64,000 nucleotides of DNA from Stereum hirsutum FP-91666 SS1 (lineage: Eukaryota > Basidiomycota > Agaricomycetes > Russulales > Stereaceae), in assembly GCF_000264905.1 (NCBI RefSeq), contig NW_006763149.1, positions 259,634 to 323,633 on the forward strand. Direction: 5' to 3'. The position numbers and the translations under genes are program-made. Within the stretch, counting starts at the first letter, position 1; every line of letters starts with the position of its first letter. Below the pieces are notes generated by a model that ran no database searches, was not told the DNA's origin, and saw only the letters and a list, made by a program, of their open reading frames with translations. Shown here one piece after another: positions 45,845 to 57,836 of the stretch.

Positions 45845-48800
45845 AAAAAATTCGAGATTCCGTGAATTTCCTCATTGTACAGAAAACATTGTAGACAACA
45901 AACCAATACAGGACTTTCGTGAGAGGTCATGACGAAAAAATACACAGTGGAACGATGCCCAGCGCTGCTACTTCCAGGGAGGGATCTCATACCACCATCC
46001 GAGTCGGACCGAATAGACGAAAGGATAAACAGCATAAATGCACCAGAAGACCTTAGAAAGACCTGGAGCGATGTCGAAAAGATTGTACTCAGATCTACTC
46101 GTAGACCTTGACCCACGGGAACTCGAAGTACGCATTGTTGAAAGCGCTCGGGTTCTTGTTGACATAATCTACGTAAGTTAGCAAGTCAATATTTGCACAG
46201 ATATATATAGTACAGTAAGTACACTCACCGTTACAGGTGCTGGGGCATCCAGAGTTCCCGTAGACGGCTCCAGCCCAATCTCCACCTATGTGTAAGGCCG
46301 CGTCAGAACCATGTTACAGAGAAACAAAGATAGCTGCGGTAATATACTCAAGCGTCGACTTACAGAACGTGAGATTGATGATTATGTTGGAGGCCGAAAA
46401 GTGTGAGGCGATGTTACATTGCGTGTTTGGGAAGTAGGCGTCTGGAGTTCCCTGCGCGAAGGAAGAACACAAACGACAGCCGCGTGAGTTACATGTGCGT
46501 TCCGAAATGAGACACAAAGTCACAACGCCCCCAATGCCAGCGAGATACAGATAGTCGAAAAAATAACATACCCAGCTGTCCGTGTTGATGCTACCTGCGC
46601 CACTCGACACCTCACTCGGAACGCTTCCGTCATGTCTTGCCCAAAACCAGATTTTGACGAAGGAAGAAGTCCGCTCCATGGCATAGCTACGCAAATAGCA
46701 AACACATGCGAACAGTTCGGGAAGGCGTCAGGAGCGAGGATGGATGAACGAAAAAGACACTCACAATCCTCCACCGTTGTTGTTGAACGGGGGGCCATAC
46801 GAGTTTGCATCGGTGATCTGTACACCACACCCCGCATTTCCTGCAACTGCTGCGTTACAGTCCGTACTCACGGATCTCCTGCAGGAACGAAAGGATGGAG
46901 GCAATGAGTTATGAGAAGAGCGAGGAAAATGCGAGGACGACGAGATCCATGAAGCATGGCTCACCCAGTCTCAGCGCGAGATGATGGCATCGTACAACCT
47001 AACAACCCATCAGGCGAAGAGGGACCATCCCGTGTCAGTTTTAACTTACATAGCTTCTCGAACGAAACGCTATGCGGACTCACCGGAGCTGGTATGGAGT
47101 GTGCTCTGGTTAGGTACTCGGTCATTTACTCCCTGTAGTAGATGGTATCAGGCTGCCGCTTGTTCACGCGGTTACCGTGGTGAAAACCTACCTCGACGAT
47201 ATCGACCTCGCCTGTCGTGTGGAAATAGGGCATGGCATGTTATTGCTCGGACATGAGGACCATTTACGGCGAAAGTACTCACCTCCGTTCGGCCAATTCG
47301 GGCCAACTTCCCACAACGCAGGCCATGTACTATGGAAAAAACACAGACAACGTCAGGCCCCACAGCGGACGCCCAAAAGTTATGGATCATTACCCGCAAC
47401 CTTGAGGCATGTGAGCCACGTTAAACCTGTGCCAGCCGATGGTAATTTTGTTAAGCAAGCTTTGAATCGAGAATGAAGACAGAGGAAAGAGGGTCTGGAA
47501 TACGTACACTGTAACATGTGTACCGTAGGCCTTGTTGGACTGTATGCGGAAAGAGTTTCGTCCAGGCCCACTTGGACTCAGGGTGGTGGTATGGTCTGCT
47601 CGCAAAATGAAGTTGCTCCCATTGACCGTGGCCAGTCCCTGGCTCCTAGCTGTCGACTCGGAAACATAGTTCCTGGGGTCAAGGTCAATCGAGTGTCAAG
47701 TCTTGATGCTGGAGAGAATACGCACACACGCCCATGGGTAGGATCTGAGATGGCTTGGAACGAAAAGCCACTGAAGAAGCTGTTGCCTTGAAAAGTGTCG
47801 GCGTTATGGTACGTAGCAGCAAGGACACGACCAGCGGCGAGAGCAAGAGCAACGTAGGAGGTGAACAACTTCATTGTATTGTAGGTGAGCCGCTAAGTTA
47901 TGGAATGGCTGAGGGAAGAGGGTGAGGTATTTCTCTTGAGCTATGCCAACGCTGCCTTTATACCGTTGAATGTGGAGTACCCTTAGAAGGCCTCAACGAA
48001 TCAAACACGAAAGATCTTGGGGAAGAAGGAAATTATTGAGTGCGGAGCGTAGTGCGATACCATTAGGTAGATGATGTTTCCTTTCAAAGAGGTTTGTCAT
48101 ACGCCAGCAGCGAGGTGGCGATTGTCAAAATCCCAGCAGGGTGGCAACGAACGCAGACCGAGGTCCTGTGGTTCCACAGTCGGAGAGAGGATACTGATTC
48201 AGACGTTGATCGTAGTAGAAAGAGGATATGATAGACACACATCAGGAAGCAACAAGACGGGTCCGCACGTAGACGGAGGGGCAAGTGAGTGAGTGAGTGA
48301 GGTGAGTGAGTGAGCGCCGGTATTCCGTGGTTAAACGCTGCATCTGAGAGCACCGCGCGCACAGTGAGCTCGGGATCAAGCCCATAGACAGTATCGGCCT
48401 GAACGAGCAGAGAATCCACGAGCTGTACCGTCATGTGAAAAGCACGAGCTGAAGAAGAGTTTTTGCCAAGATTCAAGACACGTAGAGCGAAAAAGTCCTG
48501 TGACTACCAGAGCATGTACATCACTACCAGCCACCAGCCACAGTGGAAGATGGCATATAGGCACAGTGGGCCACGCGGGTTGGACAGCAGCTGCTTTACT
48601 GTCAGGTTGTCGAGGAGGCATCATGTCACCATCAGATGATTATGCATGCACCCATGAGCTCTTCGGAGGACCGGCCCCAAATGCCTAGTGCAAAAGCTTA
48701 TAGCTTTAGAAAACGGAGAGTTGAGGTTTTGTTGAATATTTCAGATGAGGACATATGAGCTCTTATGATACGAAAAATCAGAAAATATTCGAAGCCAAGA

Positions 48801-49165
48801 CTGCGTAGTGTGTCTGCAGGGGCCTGTAGATCATCGGACCAGCCCGGTTACCCGTCATGCAGTACTCTGCTTGAGGAGACTGTAAAGCTTGTACCCGCTC
48901 AGCCGTCATATACACCTGCTTTAGAGACTTGCCAGCGCATGGCAGTCTGTGAGGAGACTAGAACTAGTCCTGACTGCTATTGCATTCGAGTGCATACGTG
49001 CTAACGGTCAGAAGTCCTAGCTCTACGATCGCTTTGCAAGAGAGGATCTCTGGCATCCAGAATTGATAGAGCAGGATGAATATTATATATCGAGTAGCGC
49101 ACCATACATTCTCCGAGTCCAGCCCTTCATCTGTGCCGATTCTAACGATTTTCAGTCCGCTTCAG
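45845..49165 (-). repeat. Segmental duplication, copy B (inverted relative to 2285-5515)
   Basis: The reverse complement of this stretch matches 2285-5515 across the 3' flank (gtacaatgagg.aattcacgg), the full GH16 gene, its promoter and more than 1 kb upstream, to about gtatggtgcgc at 49100. Several insertions of tens of bases distinguish it, for example the region around 48860-48980 relative to 2480-2560. At the 3' side the match stops near 45845, and DR-type sequence is not seen beyond it. Confidence 0.85.
46095..47874 (-). CDS. Secreted GH16 endo-1,3(4)-beta-glucanase, copy B
   Basis: Paralogue of the gene at 3510-5275, predicted to be an extracellular beta-glucanase. It starts at 47874 with a signal peptide (MKLFTSYVALALAAGRVLA) and mature ATYHNADTF. 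The exon plan is the same as copy A. Blocks include GNSFFSGFSFQAISDP, FNVAHMPQGCG, TWPALWEVGPNWPNGG with the catalytic EVDIVE, GCGVQITDANSYG, FFVKIWFWARHDGSVP-like SSFVKIWFWARHDG and the end FEFPWVKVYE, stop TAG at 46095-46097. Both catalytic glutamates and the cysteines are kept, so the copy looks functional. Changes versus copy A concentrate in the signal peptide and surface stretches, while the catalytic core is nearly unchanged. This suggests purifying selection on both. A TATA box equivalent lies near 47956. Confidence 0.88.
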
Positions 49166-49665
49166 CGGCAAACATCGGAACGATATGGCCGCTGCTGTTC
49201 GGAACGGAGTGTCTCTTGGCACACAGACCATAGACAGCAAAGCAGAAGGATAGGTATCAGCAGGAGACTCCACACGGTTCATGCGGGAACTTGACCGTTG
49301 CGAGAGGAAAAGGACAAGCTCAACTCGCCCATCCCGGATATTTCCGGCTTCGATGTGAACCGGGCCGCAGTGGATTATTTGCAATGTGATGCGGGCTCTT
49401 CAAGTCAAGTTCGTCGAACCTCCTGTGTTTCATCGAAATATAATGTCGAATCCTCGGTCTGCTCCACTATTGATTAATGGTATTTGATTTTTCTTTTCCA
49501 CGGGGCAGCAAGTAAGGATAAACTACAGAGTACAACATCGAAAAAACCTTCACTGTGAACGTGGACATAAGTATCCAAGTCCGAATCATCACATCACCCC
49601 CACATAAATCATTCTATATCCCCACATATCCCCCACCACAGCACATCATATGAGAACCTCAGTAC
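49166..49665. other. Intergenic, no gene seen
   Basis: About 500 bp beyond the outer edge of the duplicated segment, reaching the 3' end of the sulfate permease. No gene is supported. Confidence 0.5.
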
Positions 49666-52632
49666 TCATACAGCAGTCGCCTCCACCTCCTTCGCATCCT
49701 CCGTCCTCGCCCTCGACGAACTCCTCGACACATCCGCACTCCCCCCATTCAAACTCGCCGCCCTCGTCTTCTCCGTCCCCAACTCCGCCGCCCTGACCGC
49801 CGTATGCAGATCGAAATGGAAGAACGGCGTCTCGACGGGGACGAGCCTCGCGCCCGCAACCCCCTCCTCCTCGAACCCATGCCTCGTCTTCCTCGGTCCG
49901 CTCCGTGCAGCATCAGCGGACTCGATATCCGAGTGTGGCGTGTCAGTGGAGTCGGAGGGCGTGCCGGTGCTGTAGAGGTCGCGGTCGCGGTAAGGGATGA
50001 CGGGGGCGATCTCGCGAGGTCCGTGCGATGCGGGGAGGCCGGTGCCGAACCCGCCTGCGATGAGGGCGCGACGGATCCAGGGAGAGAGGATGGATGCGAA
50101 GTGGAATTCGACGGGACGGTCTGTGTATCGTTCGAGTTCGTTGCGCGCGTCGATGAGGGCTTGGACGGAGGTGGTGTCGATTTGGGAGCTATAATAAATA
50201 TAAATAATGACGATCGGTCAGCCAAAGCGTTTCCGAGAGGTTGAAGAAGAGGGGGGTGGAGGAGGGACGTACACTGAAGAGAAGTCGAGAACGATGGCAG
50301 CCAAGAGCGGTTTGTTCCTCTCGATCTCTATCGCAGCAGCTAAATTCGACGGGCCCGGGTCATTCCACGGCCTATCGGCCATCTTGACATTCGTCAGATC
50401 CTGGCCCCTCCTCGTGTTCGACTTCGCATACTCCACCAACGTCTCATTCATGACCGAACAATTCGGGTAGAGATAACTCTCCTCGAACCTGTACACGATC
50501 ACCCCAGGCGCCGGAGGATCGATCTTGATATGCGGGTTGATGACGCCGTTCTTCTCCAGAGGTACGAAGATCTCCCTTGAGTTGCCACTGGACTCTTTCT
50601 CCGTGTTCGACGACCCCTCGCTCTCGATCCGGACGCGACCGAGGAAGTATCCTCGAGGCTTGGCCACACGGAGGAGTAAGAGCGCGAGACTGGAGCAGAT
50701 GGTGGTGTAGATTCCGTTCTCGATGGTCGAGAAGACGGAGACGAGGACGCCGGCTGCCCAGATGACGAACTCGAGAGGAGAGACGCGCCAGAAGGAGTAC
50801 ACTTGACTTGGCTTCGCGATGAGGTCTCCGACGGCATGGATGATGACAGCGGCGAGGCCAGCGGTGGGAATCCAATAGAATGCGGGGGTTAGGCCGTAGA
50901 GGGCGACGATGACACAGATGGAGGAGAAGATGCCTGCGAGAGGAGTGCGGACACCACTCTTGGCCTGGGGAGAGGATGCGATGAGAACGGGAACGAATGA
51001 GACGGGGTTCAAAGCGTACCTTCAATGCGCTACGAGAGAAAGAACCGGTGGCGGGGTAGGCACCGAAGCAAGAACCGACTGTGTTTGTAACTCCAATGGC
51101 GATCAATTCCTGGTTAGGATCGATCTTGTATCCATTAACACGACCAAATGCTGAATTTATTCCGAACAATAATCAGAACGGGGAGAGAGCGAGATAAAAA
51201 GTTGAGGCGAGACATACATTTGGAGATGGCTATGTGCTCAAGCAACAGGATGATAGTAGCGACCGGGAGTTCAGGAGCAAGAGCAGTAATGAGACCGGAG
51301 TCAATCGTGGGTGCGTGAACGTGACGAAGACCACTAGGAACAGTCTTGAGGATCTTGATTGGGTAGGATCCAGCGGAATTCTTTCTGTGGCGCGTATACA
51401 ACCAAGACGCGATGGTGAGGACGATGAGGACGAAGGCGTTCCTCAGTACGGAGATGAAGAAGAAAACGCGAGCTAAATGTACGTCAGATACGAAACAGTC
51501 ACCGAAGTGGAAAAGAAAGATGAGCTCACCTCTACGTGGGTAGCGCTTGGAGAGGTATTCGCAGGCGTAGCGGATGGCGTAGAGGAAGAAGAGACCGACG
51601 AGACCGAAGGCTGCATCCAACGTTGTCAAAGGAAGACCTTTAAGGGTGTTGATGATGACCTTGTAAGTAGCGGCACGGGTGCTATGGGATACATACGTCA
51701 GTCAAGAAAAGACCCAATAGAGTAAGAGATGTATATACCTGAATCCGGTGATACCCATCAGGCCAGGCACTTGGCCTACCAAGATATTGAGAGCGGAACC
51801 AGTCATGAAACCACTGACGGCAGGTGCCGGGATGAGGTCGACAATGCGTCCGAGCCTGAGTAAGCCGATACCGAGGACGATGAAACCGCAAATGAGGGAG
51901 AGAGTGGTCTATATCCCAATCATTAGCGCATGCGTACAAAGACGAGAGGTGGTACCTACAGCAATTTCTGGAGCCGACCATTGATCGCCGTGTCTGTCGG
52001 TCACGTAGGTGATAATCTGGGAGACCGTCAAGGACATGACGGCCACAGGTCCAATACTGACATCTTTTGACGTGGCGAAAAGCTAGAACGGTGAAGAGAT
52101 CAGGGCATGCTTGGTGAGGGAAACGATAAAAAACATACACAGTAGATGAGCGTGCCGACGAATGCCGAGTAGAGACCGTACTCAGAGGAGAGAGTAGCGA
52201 TCTAATGAAGATACTCAGCACGGCATAGGCGATGTAGAGATACGTCCTTCAACTTACTTGCGCATAGCCCATAGATTGGGGAACGAGCACGATACCAACA
52301 GTCACACCGGCGATCAGATCGCCAGTAAGCCAGCCCAAGTCTTGTTCGGGTCAGCAACGTGTCGTGATGATGATCGAACGAGAAACTCACTGTATCTGGA
52401 GATCCAACTAAGGATTGGGAACAGACGCCTGACATAGTGGACTGTCTGTCGAGAGAGGTCTCACATTAAAATCACAGGAATTCGAGGATGGATATGAACT
52501 ACATACGAAGCTCGTAGGTTCCACAAGGAGATTACTTTTGAACCAATCGGTCGTGGAAATGGTAGGTACGGGGTCGTCGGGATACCCGATGATTCGCTTC
52601 CCGGCTTGTTTCACGGAATTAGCAGAGACCAT
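49666..52632 (-). CDS. SulP-family sulfate permease with STAS domain
   Basis: Plasma-membrane high-affinity sulfate transporter (SUL1/SUL2 type) that feeds sulfur assimilation. I chose the ATG at 52632 because it has an ideal context (gccATGG) and gives MVSANSVKQAGKRIIGYPDD. An in-frame ATG at 52785 would add unconserved residues. Exons join into YNLGWLTGDLIAGVTVGIVLVPQSMGYAQ (family signature), GLYSAFVGTLIYCLFATSKD, VAVMSLTVSQIITYVTD, FVVLGIGLLRLG-type helices, VSGFMTGSALNILVGQVPGLMG, LEHIAISKSFGRVNGYKIDPNQE, TNTVGSCFGAYPATGSFSRSALK and FYWIPTAGLAAVIIHAVGDL. The C-terminal STAS domain carries FEESYLYPN, IVLDFSSVSQIDTTSVQALID and FASILSPWIRRALI. The tail is polar, ending KEVEATAV, TGA at 49666-49668. 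Length is about 780 residues, normal. Confidence 0.93.
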
Positions 52633-53814
52633 GGCGGAAAGGACTGGTGGCAGTGCGACGGAAGGGGGAAAGAAGCAACGGCTTTCAGGTAAGACGAGAA
52701 GCCTGACGCGGATCTCGCAGACTAATTTTGCAGAGAGCCCTTTAGTGAAACCGTCGAGACAGTCCACAAAATTTTCCCACCGCAAGGAAGAGGGTGAGTA
52801 GGCTGGGAGAGGGGATTATGGCACAGAACAAATGCCACAATATGTCCTATGACCTGCGCTGTGGAGAGGAAAGGGAACAGCAGAGGAAAGAGTAAGACGC
52901 AGAACGAGGAATTGAGCTCGTCTGGCTTTCAGTTTTTGACGCTGACTGTATTGCGACATTGCCATCGTTGACGTTGATCGCCGTGGTGCAAATCTGGCGG
53001 CCTGAAGACGCAATTTCGCGTCAACCGGCATCCCCCGCCCAATTCTCCCTCCGCGGCATTCAAAATATTCAACCTCCCGCCGCGTCCGTCGCCCAGTCTC
53101 TTCTTCGATCCCTGAGCCTCGTTCTCGAGTTCAACGTCGCCCGACGCACTCGCCTTCGTTCCTAGTCACACGCCCTCCTATCCGTCCAGCCTGCGCTTTT
53201 TTTCTCTCTTCAGGGCGGACATGGACTAAGTATTTCACTCGTTTCCTGCGTTGATGTCGGGCTCGATAGTGCGTGGCGTCAGTGGGGTGCACCATCACGA
53301 TGGTTTGCGTGTTCGTGCTCTGAAAGTACTCACCGTCGAGGAGCCAAAGACCTCCCGATTCCAGGTACCGCACTACCAGGCCGATATACTTAGTAGCCGT
53401 CTAGGAACACATCGCGCTCGTTGTTTCCTTCGGGTATAGTAGCATGCACTGGCATGTACCTGAAAAATACCCGTTGGACCATAGCTTGTCGTGCATACGC
53501 GATTGAACTCCAACTCAGCGTCAACGACTGCAGAGTCGGTCGATATTCATGCGGTCCAGCAACAAGGCTTTAGATCCTCTTGTCTTCTTTTGTTCATACG
53601 TACATATTCTTGGCAACAATGTCGCACGAGGAGTGCTCTTCTATACGGCGCCGAGGTTCATTATTTTATCTTGGGTCGCATTTCTACAGGTCGATTCACC
53701 CCTGACACACCAGATCTGATCAGAATATAGGACGAGGAAGCCTTGGAGCTGTAGAGCTGAAGCTCTTCTGTGATTAGCCACGGTCGAACACTGACCTGGG
53801 AGGACTACAGTCTT
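52633..53814. other. Intergenic region upstream of the sulfate permease
   Basis: About 1.2 kb. The near part is the permease promoter. Short open frames on both strands are unrecognisable and I see no RNA gene. Confidence 0.5.
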
Positions 53815-54196
53815 TGACCGGTCCTCTAGACACCATCACTCACCTAGACACCTCGAGATCTCTCGATTGTACTGATCCTTTTGGCTTTGGCCTCGTATAT
53901 CATAAACATATGGTCAAAATAACAGGATCTGGGTACTTCTATTACATGCAGTTGACCCATACATATTTTGGGGCATGGGGGAAAACGTGGGAATTTGGCC
54001 ATGTGGCCCTTCCCACTCACCTAGACACCTCCATTTTGTGCACCGTTCACTCATATCTCAACAGATTGTCTTGAAAGTTGATTCATTCGAGAGAGGACAC
54101 TCAAAAGTAATATTTAGATGTGCAAACTGTAAACGAATGAGCATGCACACAATCTGGGAGACTGAAATCAATTTGGCTGTCTAGAGGACCGGTCAA
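53815..54196. mobile_element. MITE with 19-bp perfect terminal inverted repeats
   Basis: The left end ttgaccggtcctctagaca (53815-53833) is the exact reverse complement of the right end (54178-54196). The element is about 382 bp, AT-rich inside and has no significant open frame. An internal direct repeat, actcacctagacacct, occurs near 53840 and 54014. Perfect ends with a noncoding core fit a nonautonomous DNA transposon. A target-site duplication is not obvious. If the true ends lie one or two bases inward, a short T-rich duplication is possible. Confidence 0.75.
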
Positions 54197-54706
54197 TTAC
54201 TGTACAGGACGCTCGTCTTTTCACTTCTTTTCGACTCGAAGTTGTACCTCAACCTTGTGTAGAACCTAGCTCTATTTTATGTCATCTTTTATCTGCTTGA
54301 AGCTAAATGCACTGATGCTGCATGACGGCTGACTTCCTGACTGCTCCAAGATCTCACGCTTGATTTGAACGCGTCCCAGTGGAAGAATGGGAAATTCCAT
54401 CGCTTCAGGTTGTTGCAAGTTATTTAAATCCAATACAGGCGCCTGCATTATTCCTACGGTTGTCCCACTTATACACGCGCCTCAAGCGTCTCATCTTGGT
54501 GTGGATAAGACAATGGAACGAAGTGGGTCGGACTGCACACATCCACACATACCTTCCCCCAAGCAGCAATGTCCAGGACTACTTGTGTGGTGCATTGTCT
54601 CGTGCACGTTCACCACTGTTTTTTTTTGAGAGAGATTTTAGGTGTGGCGAGTGGATGTAACCCCGACAGTCCTACTCACAGCGTTGTGGGCTCAATGATA
54701 GAATTG
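54197..54706. other. Intergenic, no gene seen
   Basis: About 510 bp between the MITE and the oxidoreductase promoter. No gene is supported. Confidence 0.5.
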
Positions 54707-54714
54707 TATATAAA
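54707..54714 (+). promoter_or_regulatory. TATA box of the MDR oxidoreductase
   Basis: TATATAAA stands 82-89 bp before the ATG at 54796. Its position means that the upstream in-frame ATG at 54721 would lie at or before the expected transcription start, which supports the later start codon. Confidence 0.6.
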
Positions 54715-54795
54715 TACTGGGTGTCAGAAGCGTATCCATCTCCAGGACCAAGTTCTATAACCTCCAACGCGCCATATCTCAACAACATAACCATC

Positions 54796-55917
54796 ATGAC
54801 CTCCCAAACATCACATCCCCAAACCCACCGTGCCCTCGTCCTTCACTCCACTTCCTCTCCCCCCACCGTCGAGGACCTCCCTCTCCCCGCCGTAACACCC
54901 GGCAGTGCCCTGATCCGCATCCTCTCCTCCCCCATCCTCTCCTACACATCCTCAATCATCTCCGGAAAGCGCACCTACCCGTTCCCCACTCCCTTCATCC
55001 CGGGCAGTAGCGCCATAGGCCGGATCGCCTCTACCGGACCCGACGCCACTCTCCTCGCCCCAGGCCAACTCGTCTGGATCAACAGTTTCATAAGGGGGCG
55101 TGACGATCCGACCGTGGCCATCCTCCTAGGTCTGCACGAAGGGTTCACGGAGGGAAGTAGGCGTCTGATGCGTGGGGAGTGGAAGGACGGGACGTTCGCA
55201 GAATACGCGAAGGTTCCGCTCGAGAGCTGTTTCGCGTTGGACGAAGGGCGATTGACGGGGAGCGTGAGCGATGGAGGGCTGGGGTATGAGACAGAGAAGT
55301 TGGCGTATATATCGTCGTTGCTCGTTCCATATGGGGGCTTGAGGGATCTAGGGCTGCAGGCGGGAGAGACGGTGATCGTGGCGCCCGCCACAGGGGCTTT
55401 CGGTGGCGCAGCGGTGCAGGTGGCGCTCGCTCTGGGTGCCAGGGTGATTGCGATGGGAAGAAATGTGGATAAGCTGAAGAAGGTGGCAAGTGTGAGCGAT
55501 AGAGTGGATGTGGTTCCAATCACAGGCGATGTTGAGGAGGAGACGGCGGCGCTGAAGAAGTTCGGACCCGTCGATGCGTTCTTCGATATTTCGCCACCCG
55601 AGGCTGCGAGGACGACACACGTGAAGAGCGGTATACTTGCGTTGAGGCACGGCGGGAGGGTTAGTCTGATGGGAGGAATCATCGGCGATGTGGCGCTGCC
55701 GTATGCGAAGATTATGCATTCGGATATTCAGCTGAAGGGGAAGTGGATGTATGAGAGGGAGGATGTCACGGCGTTGATACAGATGGTCAGAGCGGGGGTC
55801 TTGAAGCTGGACCAGGTGGAGGTTGTCGGGAAGTTTGAGCTTGGAGAATGGGAGAAGGCGTTTCAAGTAGCAAAAGAGAATGCTGATATGGGGCAGTTGG
55901 TGTTGATGACGCCCTGA
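54796..55917 (+). CDS. MDR-superfamily oxidoreductase (zinc-independent, quinone/enoyl reductase-like)
   Basis: Predicted NAD(P)H-dependent reductase of the medium-chain dehydrogenase/reductase superfamily, of the type without catalytic zinc. A single exon from ATG 54796 (MTSQTSHPQTHRALVLHS) encodes about 373 residues. The N-terminal GroES-like domain includes PFIPGSSAIGRIASTGPDA, where zinc-dependent enzymes carry a GHE motif, here absent. The Rossmann domain has the nucleotide motif ATGAFGGAAVQVALALGARVIAMGRN, then FDISPPEAA and LMGGIIGDVALP. The end is GQLVLMTP, TGA at 55915-55917. Absence of the Cys/His zinc ligands argues against an alcohol dehydrogenase. The substrate cannot be inferred. 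Some relatives work in secondary metabolism. Confidence 0.85.
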   Translation: MTSQTSHPQTHRALVLHSTSSPPTVEDLPLPAVTPGSALIRILSSPILSYTSSIISGKRTYPFPTPFIPGSSAIGRIASTGPDATLLAPGQLVWINSFIRGRDDPTVAILLGLHEGFTEGSRRLMRGEWKDGTFAEYAKVPLESCFALDEGRLTGSVSDGGLGYETEKLAYISSLLVPYGGLRDLGLQAGETVIVAPATGAFGGAAVQVALALGARVIAMGRNVDKLKKVASVSDRVDVVPITGDVEEETAALKKFGPVDAFFDISPPEAARTTHVKSGILALRHGGRVSLMGGIIGDVALPYAKIMHSDIQLKGKWMYEREDVTALIQMVRAGVLKLDQVEVVGKFELGEWEKAFQVAKENADMGQLVLMTP

Positions 55918-56148
55918 ATGGGGTCGGTGGCCGTTATGCTCGCTGAGATGGTTCATACGTACAGAGTACGCGAAACTTCGGACACTTTAAGTAGATAAGG
56001 CGGAAATAAAGCTATAATGTTCATGAATATCTATGGCAAATACCAGCAACGTTCCAAATTGAAAAACTGGAAGAGAACTATAAGGTATATCAAGAGTGTA
56101 TCGGATAGAAGGTAGTGGGGAGCGGTGGAACCCACCTTCATACATAGT
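55918..56148. other. Convergent intergenic spacer
   Basis: About 230 bp between the ends of the oxidoreductase and USE1 genes. No gene is seen. Confidence 0.4.
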
Positions 56149-57487
56149 TCATCGTCTCGTCACCCGTATAACCATGAACATCGCCACAAAAACCACCACA
56201 ACAGCCAACACACTAGCCATCGTCAACCACGTCGTCCCCCAGCTCTTACTCCGATGATCCCTAAGCCTGACCCTCTCCTTCGTCATCACATCATAGTTCG
56301 ACCCAATCTTCTCATCGACGTCGCTCAACACCGCCTGATCACGAGCAAGAGCCTCGCCAAAGTGAATCGCGTTCTTGCGCAGCTGACTGGCCATCTGTGC
56401 CAGCTGGTCTGTCATTTCGTTTTGGACCGCAGATGAATTCTGAAGGAAGGCGGGAGTCGGTCTGGTGGCAGAGGACGAGGACGATTCTGCTGTAGCGCCA
56501 GAGGGAGACTTGGATGGTTCGGCGGGTGATGCTGAACGTATCGAAGATCCTGAAGGAGGTGATAGAAGGGTATAACTTGGACGTGAAGCTTCAGAGACGT
56601 CTTCTGCCGGTCCGAGGAGAAGGTCAGCTTCTGAGGGTTGTGGTGAAATGTCAGAATTCTCAGGCGGGTGGGTCGAGGTGTCCATAGTGGCCGGGAGCTC
56701 GATACCGCGAAGAGAGGGAGGAGGCAGTGGGATGGTGGGTAAGATGGGCTTTGGCCTTGTTGGCTTGACAGCTACCTGCTGGATAGACAAATCAGATAAA
56801 TTGTAATAAATAACAGGGAGTACGATGCTCTACCTGGTTCGCAGACTCGAGAGTAGCCTCTAGCCGGTCAATAGTCTTGCGAGCATTATCGTAACGTTCG
56901 AGGTGATTCCTGCGTAGTAGAAAGAGACGTGTCAATGTTATGCAGACATGTTAGTTGACTTATGATGGTCTTACGAGGATACATCCATCTCGTCGTATAG
57001 TTGGACATTGCGAAGTAGTTTTCTGGCATGTTTCACTTTCTGCAGAGCAATATCGCGATTCAGCATACCATTCGTGATGCAATATAAGCTTTGAGAGGGA
57101 AATAATATGCGAGTGACTGTCTTTTGGTTAACAGCGACAACACGAATCGAGGTGACCACTAGTGATCCTCAAGGAACTAAGACATCCATTCAAACGACCG
57201 AGTGTCGTGTATGACTTGATCATATGTCCAACAACACTTTTGGTAGAACGCGTAAAGAATGGCCGAATAATATCGTCCATGGCTATGACGCCAACGCACG
57301 AACAACAAGTAGCAATGAACACAGACGGAGTGGCACGAACCTGAAGCATGCTCTGGCATTGTATCCAAAGTGACTGGTTATTATCTTCGCTCCAGTCAGT
57401 CTCCTGGATGGCTTTATCAAGCTTCTTGACCAGTTTGGAGAGGTTGATTCGGTCATGGAGGACTTGCTCCTGTGTCTGGTAGCTCAT
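56149..57487 (-). CDS. USE1: Use1-like SNARE of ER retrograde transport
   Basis: Tail-anchored Qc-type SNARE that acts with Sec20 and Ufe1 in COPI-vesicle fusion at the endoplasmic reticulum. It starts at 57487 (MSYQTQEQVLHDRINLSKLVKKLDKAI). Exon 1 ends SLWIQCQSMLQ. After a 301-nt intron (57040-57340) the frame continues KVKHARKLLRNVQLYDEMDVSS, NHLERYDNARKTIDRLEATLE and a Pro/Ser-rich linker. A SNARE helix region follows (QNEMTDQLAQMASQLRKNAIHFGEAL, VLSDVDEKIGSNYDVMTKERVRL). A C-terminal membrane anchor (LTMASVLAVVVVFVAMFMVI) ends RVTRR, stop at 56149. Architecture fits Use1, and length, about 300 residues, is normal. Family assignment is less firm than the SNARE type itself. Confidence 0.8.
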
Positions 57488-57836
57488 TGTGGCCGGCGTA
57501 GTGGTGGCGTTGACGAAGAGGTGGGCGCTAATTATAAGCGCTCGCTACTTGGCCAGTGACATGAGGCCTTCAGTTGCTGAACACGTAGCTTCTCCTGACA
57601 AACGAGCAATCCACTGTAAGAGATCCAGCTCAGGACCGTGTACTCGACTGATCATCCCTCTGATCTCAGACGTCGACGGCCACACAGCACAAGTCAAAGA
57701 TCCTTCAACCACATGCGACGGATATTGTATTATCGGTAAATATGAGTGTCGAAACCGCAAATAAAGCAAACCGAGGTATACATCAATCAAAACTGCCATT
57801 TCTATGTCAATAACTCAACCCTCCTGCCCCCTCCCT
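57488..57836. other. Intergenic, no gene seen
   Basis: About 350 bp between USE1 and ERG20, both transcribed leftward. It holds the USE1 promoter and the ERG20 3' end. Confidence 0.5.

Noticed and set aside
52633..52785. Upstream start codon for the sulfate permease
   Set aside because: The extra residues are unlike SulP N-termini, and the ATG at 52632 has a much better context.
54721..54795. Upstream start codon for the MDR oxidoreductase
   Set aside because: It lies only a few bases after the TATA box, where transcription is not expected to have begun, and the added residues are not family-like.
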